In this document: positions 46,555 to 54,994 of the stretch, in pieces | Layout: each line of letters opens with the position of its first letter | Numbering within the stretch: position 1 is the stretch's first letter | Assembly (NCBI GenBank): GCA_049299895.1 | Contig: JBAQYF010000020.1 | Coordinates: 5,228 to 69,227, forward strand | Length of the DNA stretch: 64,000 nt | Origin: CAIYYO01 sp049299895 | Lineage (GTDB): Archaea; Altiarchaeota; Altiarchaeia; IMC4; QMZM01 | Reading direction: 5' to 3' | Translations under genes and position numbers: made by a program | The notes under the pieces: model-generated | What the model was told of the DNA's origin: nothing | Databases searched by the model: none | The model's input: the letters and a program-made list of their open reading frames with translations, nothing else

Positions 46555-46857
46555 ATGGAATACGTATATGGTGCAATGCTACTACATGCAGCAGGACAGC
46601 CGATAACCGAAGACCACCTCAAGAAGGTAATGACTGCGAGCGGCGCAAAAGTCGACGAAGCAAAGATCAAAGCGCTAGTTACCTCCCTTGAAGGAGTGAA
46701 CATCGAGGAAGCGATAAAGACCGCAGCACCCGTTGCAGTGGGCGCAGCAGCCCCGGCAGCAGGAGCCGGAAAGAAGGAAGAAAAGAAGAAAGAGGAGAAG
46801 AAGGAAGAAAAGACAGAAGAAGAAGCAGCTTCCGGACTCGCGTCGCTCTTCGGATAA
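46555..46857 (+). CDS. rpl12: Ribosomal stalk protein P1 (L12e/L7-L12 functional equivalent)
   Basis: 100 residues. The helical N-terminal dimerisation domain (MEYVYGAMLLHAAGQPITED), an Ala/Gly-rich hinge, a Lys/Glu-charged segment, and the C-terminus GLASLFG that binds translation factors define archaeal P1. GGTGA (46540-46544) is the ribosome site and TTTAAATATATAA (about 46486) the TATA box. It is usually in an L11-L1-L10-P1 operon; here it stands alone behind the structured RNA, with a terminator after it. Confidence 0.96.
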   Translation: MEYVYGAMLLHAAGQPITEDHLKKVMTASGAKVDEAKIKALVTSLEGVNIEEAIKTAAPVAVGAAAPAAGAGKKEEKKKEEKKEEKTEEEAASGLASLFG

Positions 46858-46873
46858 GTTCTATCCCGACATC

Positions 46874-46898
46874 GGCCTTTTACAGGCCAATAACTTTT
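46874..46898 (+). terminator. Terminator of rpl12
   Basis: GGCCT/AGGCC forms a 5-bp stem with a 5-base loop followed by a run of five T. It lies 16 bases after the rpl12 stop codon. The rest of 46899-47048 shows no convincing gene. Confidence 0.55.
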
Positions 46899-47048
46899 TA
46901 TTATTATCTTTTTATCTATGCATATTCTACAGGTCACTAATAATTCTTTTTGAAAATATTAGCCTGTTTCCGCAGGGATATGCGCTTTACGCGCAACTCA
47001 TCCACTTAAGTAGCATGGTCCTGCCGCCCGGGCCCGCACAAGAAACAA

Positions 47049-47210
47049 TTATTCTTTCAGCTTCTTTATGACCTGCAACAGGTCTTTAAGGGATTCATAT
47101 ATCAGAAAAGAGTTACGCAGCTTCTCAGAATCCGAATCCCCAAGCTCGGGACACGCCATAAGATGCTCATACTGCGCCTCATTCAGAGTAACCATGATCT
47201 TCTTTTTCAT
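47049..47210 (-). CDS. Small protein, possible ribbon-helix-helix regulator
   Basis: 53 residues from MKKKIMVTLNEAQYEHL; ten more codons upstream are open but look like non-coding extension. A short beta strand (KKIMVTL) followed by two helices (EAQYEHLMACPELG, SDSEKLRNSFLIYESL) fits the ribbon-helix-helix pattern of CopG-like DNA-binding proteins, and the C-terminal helix is Leu-rich (LKDLLQVIKKLKE). It is convergent with rpl12. The family assignment is a fold guess. Confidence 0.5.
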   Translation of the reverse strand: MKKKIMVTLNEAQYEHLMACPELGDSDSEKLRNSFLIYESLKDLLQVIKKLKE

Positions 47211-47365
47211 TTTTGTCCTGTTAAAAATATCTGCAATCAAGTAAATAAACGTGAAGCCTCCCTGTCGCTTGCAGGGCCCGGTGCCTAACCGATTACTTAT
47301 ATTCCCTAATCCAATATCTTTTTCATCCTTTTAGAAGGCACATAAACAAGCAAATATGCGCAAAA

Positions 47366-48430
47366 ATGGCAAAGAAACTCTTTATACCAGGTCCGGTCGA
47401 TGTAACACCCGAAGCATTCCAGGCGATGTCCGTCCCAATGATAGGCCACAGGGGAGGGGAATTTTCCAAGCTCCTGGAGGAATGCAACGACGGCCTAAAG
47501 AAGCTGATGTACACGGATAATACCATATTCATCACGCCCTCGTCGTCCACCGGGTTAATGGAAGGCGCAGTCCGAAACTGCGTAAAGGACAGATGCCTCA
47601 ACGTCTGCAACGGCGCATTCTCCGAACGCTGGCACGGCATAACAAAAGAGAACGGAAAAGAAGCAGACGCGCTTATGTTCGAATGGGGAAGCGCCCCCGA
47701 CGCAAAGCTCATAGACGAGAAACTGTCCGGCGGAAAATACGATGCTCTCACGCTGGTGCACAACGAGACGTCAACAGGCGTAACCGCCCCCATCGAGGAG
47801 ATATCAAAGGTCGTAAAGAAATACGACGTCTCATTCCTCGTAGACACAGTGAGTTCCATGGGCGGAGTAAAAATAGAAGTCGACAAACTCGGAATAGACG
47901 TATGCCTTTTCGGCGTGCAGAAATGCATGGCATTGCCCGCGGGACTCGCGGCATGCTCGGTATCGGAAAGAGCCCTCAAGAAAGCGGAGAGCGTTCCTGC
48001 CAGGGGACATTACTTTGATTTCCTCGCATACAAAAAATACCTGGAGAAAAAGCAGACCCCGACGACGCCTGCAATATCCATAATGCAGGGCCTGCGCTAC
48101 CAGCTGAACAGGATACACAACGTGGAAGGCATGGAAAACAGGTTCGCAAGGCACACGAAGATGGCGGACCTGACCCGAAAATGGGCAAAGAAGAACTACG
48201 CACTCCTGCCGGAAGAAAAATACAGCTCAAACACAGTTACCTGCGTAAAGAACACAAGGAACACCGACTGCAACGACCTCAAGGCAAAATTATCAGCCAA
48301 AGGCTACGTATTCTCAACAGGATACGGAAAGATCGCAGACAAGACTTTCAGGATAGCGCACATGGGAGAGCGGACGATGGAAGAGATGCAGACGTATCTT
48401 ACAGTGATAGACGAGATAACAGGGCTCTAA
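47366..48430 (+). CDS. Class V aminotransferase (alanine-glyoxylate/serine-pyruvate aminotransferase type)
   Basis: 354 residues. LFIPGPVDVTPEAFQAM at the N-terminus, HRGGEF, the substrate-binding TPSSSTGLMEG, the PLP Asp in LVDTVSSMGG and the PLP Lys in GVQKCMALP define the AGXT/PucG subfamily of fold type I enzymes. Likely substrates are alanine, serine or glyoxylate; use as a phosphoserine aminotransferase or in serine synthesis is possible. It needs PLP, whose synthase pdxS is at the right end of the window. It is convergent with the DUF5752-like gene with a 4-base overlap at the stops. Confidence 0.92.
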   Translation: MAKKLFIPGPVDVTPEAFQAMSVPMIGHRGGEFSKLLEECNDGLKKLMYTDNTIFITPSSSTGLMEGAVRNCVKDRCLNVCNGAFSERWHGITKENGKEADALMFEWGSAPDAKLIDEKLSGGKYDALTLVHNETSTGVTAPIEEISKVVKKYDVSFLVDTVSSMGGVKIEVDKLGIDVCLFGVQKCMALPAGLAACSVSERALKKAESVPARGHYFDFLAYKKYLEKKQTPTTPAISIMQGLRYQLNRIHNVEGMENRFARHTKMADLTRKWAKKNYALLPEEKYSSNTVTCVKNTRNTDCNDLKAKLSAKGYVFSTGYGKIADKTFRIAHMGERTMEEMQTYLTVIDEITGL

Positions 48431-48774
48431 TAGATAAGCGCGGTCTCTCTTTTTTCTATATCTTTTAAAACTTTTATTCCAAGATCAAGCGTATCAAGGA
48501 GTTCCTGCCGCGCTTTGCCCGGGCCCTTACAGGGGCCTATTTGCGATATAGCCTCCTGCATGGTTTTTGAGCCCAATACGTTCCCGACCCACGCCGCGTA
48601 ATCGTTTCTCCCGGACAGATGGAATAAGATAGCTTCATCCGGCGCCTCCCGGATTGCATCCCTGAGGCCCGCAAGATCGAATATCTCAGCGACTATGCTG
48701 TGATGGTCGCGCTTGAGCTTGAAGGACTCATGGCCTTCCACGGAACGCATTATTCGCCGGGTGAATTCATGCAT
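48427..48774 (-). CDS. DUF5752-like protein (copy 2)
   Basis: 115 residues. SVEGHESFKLKRDHHSIVAEI, LRDAIREAPDEAILFHLSG and NDYAAWVGNVLG match the neighbouring copy 1 and the DUF5752 pattern (S-I-x-F-H, then D-F/Y-x-x-W). A C-terminal helix follows (ELLDTLDLGIKVLKDIEK). Its role is unknown; the tandem pairing suggests duplicated function. It lies 54 bp after copy 1 and is co-directional, so both are probably on one transcript. Confidence 0.7.
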   Translation of the reverse strand: MHEFTRRIMRSVEGHESFKLKRDHHSIVAEIFDLAGLRDAIREAPDEAILFHLSGRNDYAAWVGNVLGSKTMQEAISQIGPCKGPGKARQELLDTLDLGIKVLKDIEKRETALIY

Positions 48775-48828
48775 CTTTTAGGGGATTATCTCAATGGAAA
48801 AAAAGTGAACTGTCAGGACAGGGTAAAT

Positions 48829-49188
48829 TCATCCCTGCTTCTGTATCTCCTTTATTATCTTTATGCCCAGATCCAAGGTCTCCAATAGCTGGTTTCTGGT
48901 ATGCTCCACGTTGGAGTGATTCGGCTCAATCTTCTGGACTACTTCGGAGAGGGTGCTGCACGATACGACTCCGCCGATCCACGCCGCAAAGTCGTTCCTG
49001 TTGTCCATGTGGAACAATATCGCCTCGCCGGGCGCTTTTTCGATGGCTGCTTTCAGGCCTTCCAGGTCGTATATTTCGGCTACGACGGATCCGTGATTTG
49101 TCTTCATCTTAAAGGATTTGTCGATGCCGACAGCCTTCAGGTACCCTTTTTTCTCTTCCATTTTTTTGATTGCATAGAAATAATTCAA
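48829..49188 (-). CDS. DUF5752-like protein (copy 1)
   Basis: 119 residues, starting at MNYFYAIKKMEEKKG; a second ATG 9 codons in is possible. The start at 49188 is favoured by a TATA box at 49217-49224, giving leaderless spacing. VDKSFKMKTNHGSVVAEIYD, GEAILFHMDNRNDFAAWIGGVV and LLETLDLGIKIIKEIQK parallel copy 2. It is cytosolic, with no cysteine or metal-binding motif. Function unknown. Confidence 0.72.
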   Translation of the reverse strand: MNYFYAIKKMEEKKGYLKAVGIDKSFKMKTNHGSVVAEIYDLEGLKAAIEKAPGEAILFHMDNRNDFAAWIGGVVSCSTLSEVVQKIEPNHSNVEHTRNQLLETLDLGIKIIKEIQKQG

Positions 49189-49216
49189 ACCGCATTAAAA
49201 ATATTCTTTTAAGTAT

Positions 49217-49224
49217 AAATATAG
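49217..49224 (-). promoter_or_regulatory. TATA box of the DUF5752 pair
   Basis: TATTTATA on the minus strand lies 29-36 bp before ATG 49188, as in a leaderless promoter. Confidence 0.4.
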
Positions 49225-49283
49225 GGCGTAGAAACTATACTCTCTTCTTTTGGGTGGATGTTTGTATCTGTCCGCATCGAGGA

Positions 49284-49325
49284 ATGCATCGGTGTTCTAT
49301 GTTTTATAGAACTCGATTGATGCAT
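49284..49325. other. Long nested inverted repeat in an intergenic region
   Basis: ATGCATC/GATGCAT (49284-49290 with 49319-49325) encloses GTTCTAT/ATAGAAC (49294-49300 with 49306-49312) around a GTTTT loop, a two-part hairpin of 14 perfect pairs. It lies between the end of the ABC operon and the DUF5752 promoter. It could be a terminator, an operator or part of a small RNA; the rest of 49226-49414 contains no convincing gene. Confidence 0.45.
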
Positions 49326-49414
49326 AAGTCCCAGACAGGCGGATGCTTTGATTACCGCATCAACAAAAGACGTGTTACAGAAAGGGGCATTACGTTAACG
49401 CCTGAGAGGGAGCA

Positions 49415-49437
49415 TCCGGCCAAAAAATATTGCCGGA
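49415..49437 (-). terminator. Terminator of the ABC transporter operon
   Basis: TCCGGC/GCCGGA forms a 6-bp stem with an 11-base A/T loop 12 bases after the stop codon of the permease gene on the minus strand. Confidence 0.4.
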
Positions 49438-49448
49438 CAGCCCAGATG

Positions 49449-50639
49449 CTATTTCTCCCGCGCAAAGCCTATTATCTCGCGGATAGACGCTCTCTTTCCC
49501 TGCATGAGCATCCCCATCCTGAATATCTTTCCTGCAAGGCTCATTACAAAGAGCGTGGTTGCTATCATCACGGCTACGCTTATCCCTATTTCGTAGGGAG
49601 AAACATCGGTCAGGGATATTCTCATCATCGTTATCACGGGCGCAGTATAAGGGAAGTATGTCAGGGCCTTTGCGGGAAACGAGTCCGGCGCCATTATTAT
49701 CATCGACGAGAACATCATGGGCACTGCAGCCATCAGCGTGAATATGGACGACGTCTGTTGCGCTTCCTTTGCGGTCGGGGATATTGCGGCCGCGCATGCT
49801 ATCGATACAGAGAAAAGCGCGTATCCGAGGAGGTAATAGACGACTGCGAGGCCCACTATCCAGTCGAGTTTGATACCCGACAGGAAAGGCGCAAACTGGC
49901 TGTTTGTCAAAAACAACCCTGCCATAGCCCCCCACAGGGATATCTGTAATAGGCCGACTGCTCCATATCCAATTATCTTCCCTTTCAGGAGCTGGTCTGC
50001 CGAGATGCTGGAAAGGAGGAGTTCCCCGGTCCTGCTCTCTTTTTCTTCTCCTATTCCCTGCATGAGGTAACTGGAAGAAAGGGTTATACTGAGGAGCAGC
50101 ACTATCGAGAGGATGTACGGCTGGAGGAATCTTACCAGGCCGCCGTCTTCCGATTCCGTGCCGTCGTCGTCCAGGGATACAAGCGTAGTCACCGCAGGCT
50201 GAGTTATCCGCCGGGATATTTTTTCATCCACATGCGCGTAGACAAGCAGGTTCTGCAACAAAAACTGGCTTATTGCACCGCTGCTCTTAGGAAGGGGATC
50301 GGCGTCCGGCGTATATATCGTGACGTTCCCTGTGTCGAAATAATCGGTCTTTAAGACGAAGAACGAATCGATCGAGCCATTTTTCAATCCCTCCTTCGCA
50401 TCTTCCAACCCGGAGTATTTCACGTAGCCGTCCGTTTCATTTATGAAACCCAGAGCGTCGACATATCCTATTTTTCCGCTGCCTTCGGCGACAAATGAGC
50501 CGATATCGAGGCTTGCCGAGAGATAGACTGGCACGGCCACGAACAGGGGCAAGAGGAGAGTCGTAAGTATGAATGCCTTCTTTCTGACAGTGTTCCAAAA
50601 CTCGTATTTCGCAACGATGAGCGCTTTTCTTCGATTCAT
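49449..50639 (-). CDS. ABC-2 type transporter permease (NatB-like)
   Basis: 396 residues. The N-terminus (ALIVAKYEFWNTVRKKAFI, then LLLPLFVAVPVYLSA) is the first membrane helix of ABC-2/NatB permeases, followed by an extracytoplasmic domain of about 150 residues and five further helices between residues about 175 and 380. The conserved GEEKESRTGELLLSS loop before helix 3 fits the NatB/YhaP family. It overlaps the ATPase gene by 4 bases. Substrate unknown; sodium or drug export are known in the family. Confidence 0.9.
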   Translation of the reverse strand: MNRRKALIVAKYEFWNTVRKKAFILTTLLLPLFVAVPVYLSASLDIGSFVAEGSGKIGYVDALGFINETDGYVKYSGLEDAKEGLKNGSIDSFFVLKTDYFDTGNVTIYTPDADPLPKSSGAISQFLLQNLLVYAHVDEKISRRITQPAVTTLVSLDDDGTESEDGGLVRFLQPYILSIVLLLSITLSSSYLMQGIGEEKESRTGELLLSSISADQLLKGKIIGYGAVGLLQISLWGAMAGLFLTNSQFAPFLSGIKLDWIVGLAVVYYLLGYALFSVSIACAAAISPTAKEAQQTSSIFTLMAAVPMMFSSMIIMAPDSFPAKALTYFPYTAPVITMMRISLTDVSPYEIGISVAVMIATTLFVMSLAGKIFRMGMLMQGKRASIREIIGFAREK

Positions 50640-51520
50640 TTACCCACCTCTTCGATGAATATCTCATTAAGAGACCTTGTCTTGACCTCGAATCTCGTGA
50701 TCCGGACAGACGAGGCAAGTTTCCTCAATATTTCCTGCGTATCCGCATTCTTTTCAAGAAGCAATTCCGCCTGGTTCCCGTGGTCGTTCACCCTAGAAAC
50801 GCCGGACAACACAGGGAGCAATCCTTCAAATTCGACCATTATCGAATAACCGTATCTGCTCTTCACTTCCTGCAGGTTGCCGTAGAGGACCGTCCTGCCC
50901 TTGTTTATCAAAAGTATGCGATCGCACATCTTCTCCACTTCGTCCATCTGGTGCGTGCTCATAATGATGGTCATGCCGCCGTTCTTGAGTTCCTTTATCA
51001 AACCCTCTATCTGCATCTTGTTGATGGGATCCAGTCCATAGAATGGCTCGTCTACTATCAGGAGATCAGGCTTGTGTATCACCGCGATTATGAACTGAAG
51101 CTTCCTGTGCAGTCCCTTGGATAGTTCGCCGACGTTCTTTTCGCGGTATTCGAAAAGGCTCATACGCTTAAGCCACGAGTCAATCTCTGCATCGGACACG
51201 GGCCGCCCCTTCAGGTCTGCAAAATATCTGATGCACCCGTAGACGGAAGTCTTGCGGTACAGCCCCCCTTCTTCCGGGAGGTATCCGATTCGTTCCTTTA
51301 TGCTCTCATTAAAGGCCGCGCCGAACAGCTCAAATTTCCCGGCGTCTGGGTTTAGGATGTCTAATATAATGCGGATCATCGTGGTCTTGCCTGCGCCGTT
51401 CGGACCCATGAGGCCGAACAATTCACCTTTTTCTACGCAAAAAGAAATGCCGTCAAGAACCTGCTTAGTATCGAATTTTTTTACGAGCGCGTCAACCTTC
51501 AATGCACAACTGTTTTCCAT
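50636..51520 (-). CDS. ABC transporter ATP-binding protein (NatA-like)
   Basis: 294 residues. Walker A GPNGAGKT, signature LSKGLHRKLQF, Walker B LLIVDEPFYGLD and the His-switch MSTHQ define an ABC-2-type ATPase; the C-terminal DUF4162-like part (EILRKLASSVRITRFEVK) fits NatA/CcmA homologues. In the signature, GGQ is replaced by KGLH, as in many NatA relatives. It is the first gene of the operon, with an AT-rich leader upstream. Confidence 0.94.
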   Translation of the reverse strand: MENSCALKVDALVKKFDTKQVLDGISFCVEKGELFGLMGPNGAGKTTMIRIILDILNPDAGKFELFGAAFNESIKERIGYLPEEGGLYRKTSVYGCIRYFADLKGRPVSDAEIDSWLKRMSLFEYREKNVGELSKGLHRKLQFIIAVIHKPDLLIVDEPFYGLDPINKMQIEGLIKELKNGGMTIIMSTHQMDEVEKMCDRILLINKGRTVLYGNLQEVKSRYGYSIMVEFEGLLPVLSGVSRVNDHGNQAELLLEKNADTQEILRKLASSVRITRFEVKTRSLNEIFIEEVGK

Positions 51521-52214
51521 CTCATTAAATGAAATACTTTAAATAATTTTTGTTCTCATGCAATTAAATGGGGAAAAAAACCATAAACGGCATCTTACAG
51601 GCCCATAAGATTGAAAAAGGCATCCTGCGACCTTTTATGCCCTTTGATGCTCATTATTCGAAGTCTCATGTGGCGTATGACACAAATACTCCAAAAAACA
51701 GATTTATATCAATTCTAATATATCTTATTTATCTAATATATTTATTTAGATATATTAAATTAATAATATTATAATTAAATATATTTTATATCTTTAATTT
51801 TAATACTGTTTTATAATAGCTGCTTTAGTGAATACAATTAAAACGAATCTTTTTTATTCGCCAGAAAAAGGAACCTATGCGAAAGAAATATTTTCGTAAT
51901 TAATTGTTTGATCCGGGCGTTATCGATGCCATTTACCCCGCCCCCAGGACCAAAATAGGACATATTTGTAGTAACATATCAATTATCCACCCCCCCCCAA
52001 AAAAAAACACAAAAACACCATTATGATATATTTCATTGTTTTCCATCAAGTGAAGAATTACGCTTTGGTATACCATAATGGTGTGGATGTCTACAATTAG
52101 ATGGCTCCCCCATGATCTAATGCCCAATAGGGCCGTTTTATTTGGTTCCATGAATTTTTATATATCATGTTGAGGTATTTTCTCATTTTATAGCGCAAAA
52201 ACAAATAGATAAGC
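51521..52214. other. AT-rich intergenic region with a C9-A9 homopolymer junction
   Basis: About 690 bp without a convincing gene. Its core, 51700-51830, is almost pure A/T with repeated ATATATT words. A short open frame at 51568-51774 ends in a run of Ile/Leu/Tyr derived from this AT tract and is doubtful. At 51990-52007 nine C are followed by nine A. A TATA-like TTTTATATATC at 52157 probably serves the small gene at 52215. Confidence 0.6.
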
Positions 52215-52454
52215 ATGGAGATAGAAACCACGGTAAACTATCTGACTAACAAGGATCTCGACCGGCTGAAAGAGATCCAAAAACACGTATCCGAAGGCAC
52301 TGCCTGCACGTATGAAAAGATCAAAGTCCAGGAATACCTGGAAACCATCATCAGCCCCAAGTGCTGCGTATGCCGGAAACCACTAGACGGCGACATTGTT
52401 ATCGTCAATGATTACAAGATGCACAAGAAGTGCCGGAAGAAGTATCACGGATAA
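52215..52454 (+). CDS. Small zinc-finger-like protein
   Basis: 79 residues. A helical N-terminus (NYLTNKDLDRLKEIQKHV) is followed by CCVCRKPLDG and a second metal pair in MHKKCRKKYHG, giving a C-x2-C...H-x2-C arrangement that could bind one zinc. It stands alone in the AT-rich region with a TATA-like element about 50 bp upstream and a terminator 135 bp downstream. It could be a transcription-related or mobile-element accessory protein; I recognise no family. Confidence 0.6.
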   Translation: MEIETTVNYLTNKDLDRLKEIQKHVSEGTACTYEKIKVQEYLETIISPKCCVCRKPLDGDIVIVNDYKMHKKCRKKYHG

Positions 52455-52589
52455 GGCCCATAAATGCATTATAATGCAGTTATAAAGCTTATTATTGGAT
52501 CACTCACGCAAAGGACCTATTTGCACTGCCCAGGAGTACCCATTAAGCTGCTTTAAGCCCTTTTTGTCACCCATAACGAAAATAATACA

Positions 52590-52638
52590 TTCGTCCATTT
52601 TTCAGTAAGTGACGAACAAAAATTTTTCTTTTTTTAAT
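52590..52638 (+). terminator. Hairpin with T tract after the zinc-finger-like gene
   Basis: TTCGTC/GACGAA (52590-52595 with 52611-52616) is followed by ATTTTTCTTTTTTT. Its distance from the stop codon (about 135 bases) leaves room for a 3' UTR. Confidence 0.5.
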
Positions 52639-52795
52639 GCTGCAAAATTGATATATTATAATATATTAATTTTAAGATATATTTCATTTAAGATAGGATA
52701 TAATTTAATTATTATTAAGTATATTTCAAGATATATATGTTATATAATATATTATAAAAACAACCTGATTTTACCAGTAGATATGAGAGTTAAGC
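52639..52795. other. AT-rich tract, second block
   Basis: 52650-52760 is almost entirely A/T with repeated ATATATT/AATATATT words, like 51700-51830 on the other side of the small gene. No gene or clear repeat unit is recognised. Confidence 0.5.
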
Positions 52796-52829
52796 TACTC
52801 AAAAATGAGTAATTAACCAATTTTGAGTA
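52796..52829. promoter_or_regulatory. Candidate operator upstream of the amidohydrolase gene
   Basis: TACTCAAAA (52796-52804) and TTTTGAGTA (52821-52829) form a perfect 9-bp inverted repeat; a third half site, TGAGT, lies between them. The TATA-like CATATATAAG follows at about 52846 and the ATG at 52865, so the site would sit upstream of TATA, as for an activator, or overlap an upstream promoter. Confidence 0.45.
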
Positions 52830-52864
52830 TTTATGTAGGTAAAACCATATATAAGCGCCATAAA

Positions 52865-53941
52865 ATGCTTATAAATTGCCAAGTGCTTGCGGGAGAAAAA
52901 CTGGAGCATATACGGGAAGCCCACATCGGATTAGAGGGTTCGAGAATTAGTTTTGTCGAAGACGGCTTCGTATCCGGAGGAGAGGATTTACGGGGACTTT
53001 TAGCCCTGCCAGGACTGGTGAATTCCCATACCCATATCGGCGATTCCTTTGCCAAAGACGCGTGCGTTGGTTTGAGCGTGCAGGAGGCGGTCGGAAGAGA
53101 AGGCCTGAAATGGAAGCTTTATGATAAAGTGAATAAAAGAGATGTTATCGCAGGCATGAGAGAATCCGCAAAAGAGATGCTCTACTCTGGGGTCACATCC
53201 TATGCCGATTACAGGGAGGGTGGGCATGAGGGTTTGAGGGACTTGCGGGCTGCGACAAAGGACCTGCCCATCAGGACGATGGCCCTGGGAAGAGACCTGG
53301 AAGGCCGGTTAGAGGATTGCGACGGGCTCGGCCTGAACCTTTATCAGACAGGCGAGATACCAAAGGATAGAAGGGGCTTGAGAGATAAAATAATTTCAAT
53401 CCATGCAGGTGAAGTACCCGGGGAAGTGGAAGCCGCCCTGAGAGTTGATCCGGATAACATAGTGCATTACACTAACTGCACGCAGGAAGACATCAGGGCC
53501 GCCGCAAAGAAGAATATCGCAGTTGTCGTTTGCCCGAGGAGCAATGCCTGTTTAAGGGTTGGATTCCCGCCTGTAAGAGAGTTGTTAGACGCAGGCGTGA
53601 ACGTATCCCTTGGAACGGATAATGTTATGGTGAATCCCCCGGATATGTGGAGTGAGATTGCGTTTTTGTACAAGGCTTCGCAGCTATTTGAGGGTTTAAC
53701 TCCCCTGGAGGTGCTGAAGACTGCCTCGGTGAATGGGGGACGCGCCCTGAGGAGAGATACCGGAGCAATTGAAAAGGGAAAAACAGGAGACATCATTTTT
53801 ATCGACTTAAACGCTCCCAATCTTAAGGGAAGCAGGGACATACACGCAAGCCTCGTTGGCAGGTGCCGCAAAGAGAACGTGACAAAGGTTCTCATCGACG
53901 GGAAAACAGCAGTGGACAAACTCAGAGGTCATATATATTAA
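52865..53941 (+). CDS. Amidohydrolase of the cytosine deaminase/chlorohydrolase group
   Basis: 358 residues from ATG 52865; the frame is open from a TTG at 52823. The metal motif NSHTHIGD, then SIHAGE, a later IVHYTN, and GTDNVMVNPPDMWSEI give the His, His and Asp of the COG0402 (SsnA/MtaD/aminofutalosine deaminase-like) superfamily. It probably deaminates or hydrolyses a nucleobase-like or related compound; the substrate cannot be assigned. It is preceded by the candidate operator and followed closely by the Cys-rich membrane protein gene. Its codon use resembles its neighbours. Confidence 0.8.
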   Translation: MLINCQVLAGEKLEHIREAHIGLEGSRISFVEDGFVSGGEDLRGLLALPGLVNSHTHIGDSFAKDACVGLSVQEAVGREGLKWKLYDKVNKRDVIAGMRESAKEMLYSGVTSYADYREGGHEGLRDLRAATKDLPIRTMALGRDLEGRLEDCDGLGLNLYQTGEIPKDRRGLRDKIISIHAGEVPGEVEAALRVDPDNIVHYTNCTQEDIRAAAKKNIAVVVCPRSNACLRVGFPPVRELLDAGVNVSLGTDNVMVNPPDMWSEIAFLYKASQLFEGLTPLEVLKTASVNGGRALRRDTGAIEKGKTGDIIFIDLNAPNLKGSRDIHASLVGRCRKENVTKVLIDGKTAVDKLRGHIY

Positions 53942-53967
53942 GAAGTAATATATAATTTCAAAACAAG

Positions 53968-54993
53968 ATGAAAAAAACAATTTTTTTCTTTATGATCGCG
54001 TTCCTGTTTTTGGTTTCAGTATCATTCGTCTGCGGCAAAGGGAACGATGATACCAGGCCGTCAATGATAATTGAAGCGAGCTCGGCCTGCATGAACAAAG
54101 ACGTGACGGTGAAGGTGTCCAACCAGAAAGGAACGCTCCTTGAGGGAGTGGACATAGACGTCATAGTCAGGAGCAGGAAGGTCGCATACGGGAAGACGAA
54201 CGAGGAGGGATTATTCATTTTCAGGGCAAAAGAGATGGGAGCAAACCAGATGACGCTAAAGAAAGAGAACTACAAGGATGCGAACATACAGCTCAACGTT
54301 TCCAATTGCGTAGTGACAACAATCGAAACGTCCATTGCCACAACCTCTTTTGAGACGACGTCTTCCCTTCAGACTACCACAATGATCACAGAGATCCCGA
54401 CCACTTCATATGAGACCACGTCGTCGACCATGTTCTCCTGCAACGGGAACGGCAGGTGCGATGCCGGGGAGAACTACAACAAATGCCCGGGTGAATGTCT
54501 CTCGGGGGGACTGGACGGCTTATGCGACAGAGCCTCTGACGGTGTCTGCGACCCGGACTGCTACAGGAAAGACGATAAAGACTGCCTGTGCAACAACAAT
54601 ACTTTCTGCGAGCCGGAATTCGAGAGCGTGGTAAACTGTCTCTCAGACTGCCCCTCGGGAGCCTCGGACGGAGTATGTGACGAGATAACGGACGGCATAT
54701 GCGACAAAGACTGCCCGGACGGGAAGGGCGATGCCGACTGCAACAAGGCGGATTATTCGACGATGCTTGCCCCCCTGATAATAATACTCATATTATTCGG
54801 CGCATTCGCGGCATTCAACATGAGAAGAGAGGCTACAAAGCACCACGTCGAAAACTCGAAAGAGGACCTGGTGGAGGACATCAAAAAGAGGCTCAGGGAC
54901 GGAGAAGACCCCGCAGCAATCAAAAAGGAGCTTGCGACCCTGGGACAGGATGCGTCCCTGCTGGAAAAGGCGGAGAAGACGATATGGGAGTGA
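53968..54993 (+). CDS. Secreted/membrane protein with Ig-like domain, Thr linker, Cys-rich repeats and C-terminal helix
   Basis: 341 residues. Signal peptide (about 1-23), an Ig-like or carboxypeptidase-regulatory-like domain (about 30-115, VKVSNQKGTLLEGVDIDVIV and YGKTNEEGLFIFRA), a Thr/Ser linker (120-155), a Cys-rich region with CDRASDGVCDPDC and CDEITDGICDKDC repeats, one transmembrane helix (about 265-285) and a cytosolic helical tail LVEDIKKRLRDGEDPAAIKKEL that resembles short helical repeats seen in many DPANN membrane proteins. One base separates its stop from the TPM gene start, so they are coupled. Confidence 0.8.
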   Translation: MKKTIFFFMIAFLFLVSVSFVCGKGNDDTRPSMIIEASSACMNKDVTVKVSNQKGTLLEGVDIDVIVRSRKVAYGKTNEEGLFIFRAKEMGANQMTLKKENYKDANIQLNVSNCVVTTIETSIATTSFETTSSLQTTTMITEIPTTSYETTSSTMFSCNGNGRCDAGENYNKCPGECLSGGLDGLCDRASDGVCDPDCYRKDDKDCLCNNNTFCEPEFESVVNCLSDCPSGASDGVCDEITDGICDKDCPDGKGDADCNKADYSTMLAPLIIILILFGAFAAFNMRREATKHHVENSKEDLVEDIKKRLRDGEDPAAIKKELATLGQDASLLEKAEKTIWE

Positions 54994-54994
54994 T

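Noticed and set aside
49170..49949. 259-codon open frame on the plus strand
   Set aside because: It crosses from the intergenic hairpins into the antisense of the ABC permease; composition is Arg/His/Tyr-rich and unlike a protein.
51933..52151. 72-codon open frame on the minus strand
   Set aside because: It includes the C9-A9 homopolymer (a Phe/Gly run) and has no ribosome site or promoter.
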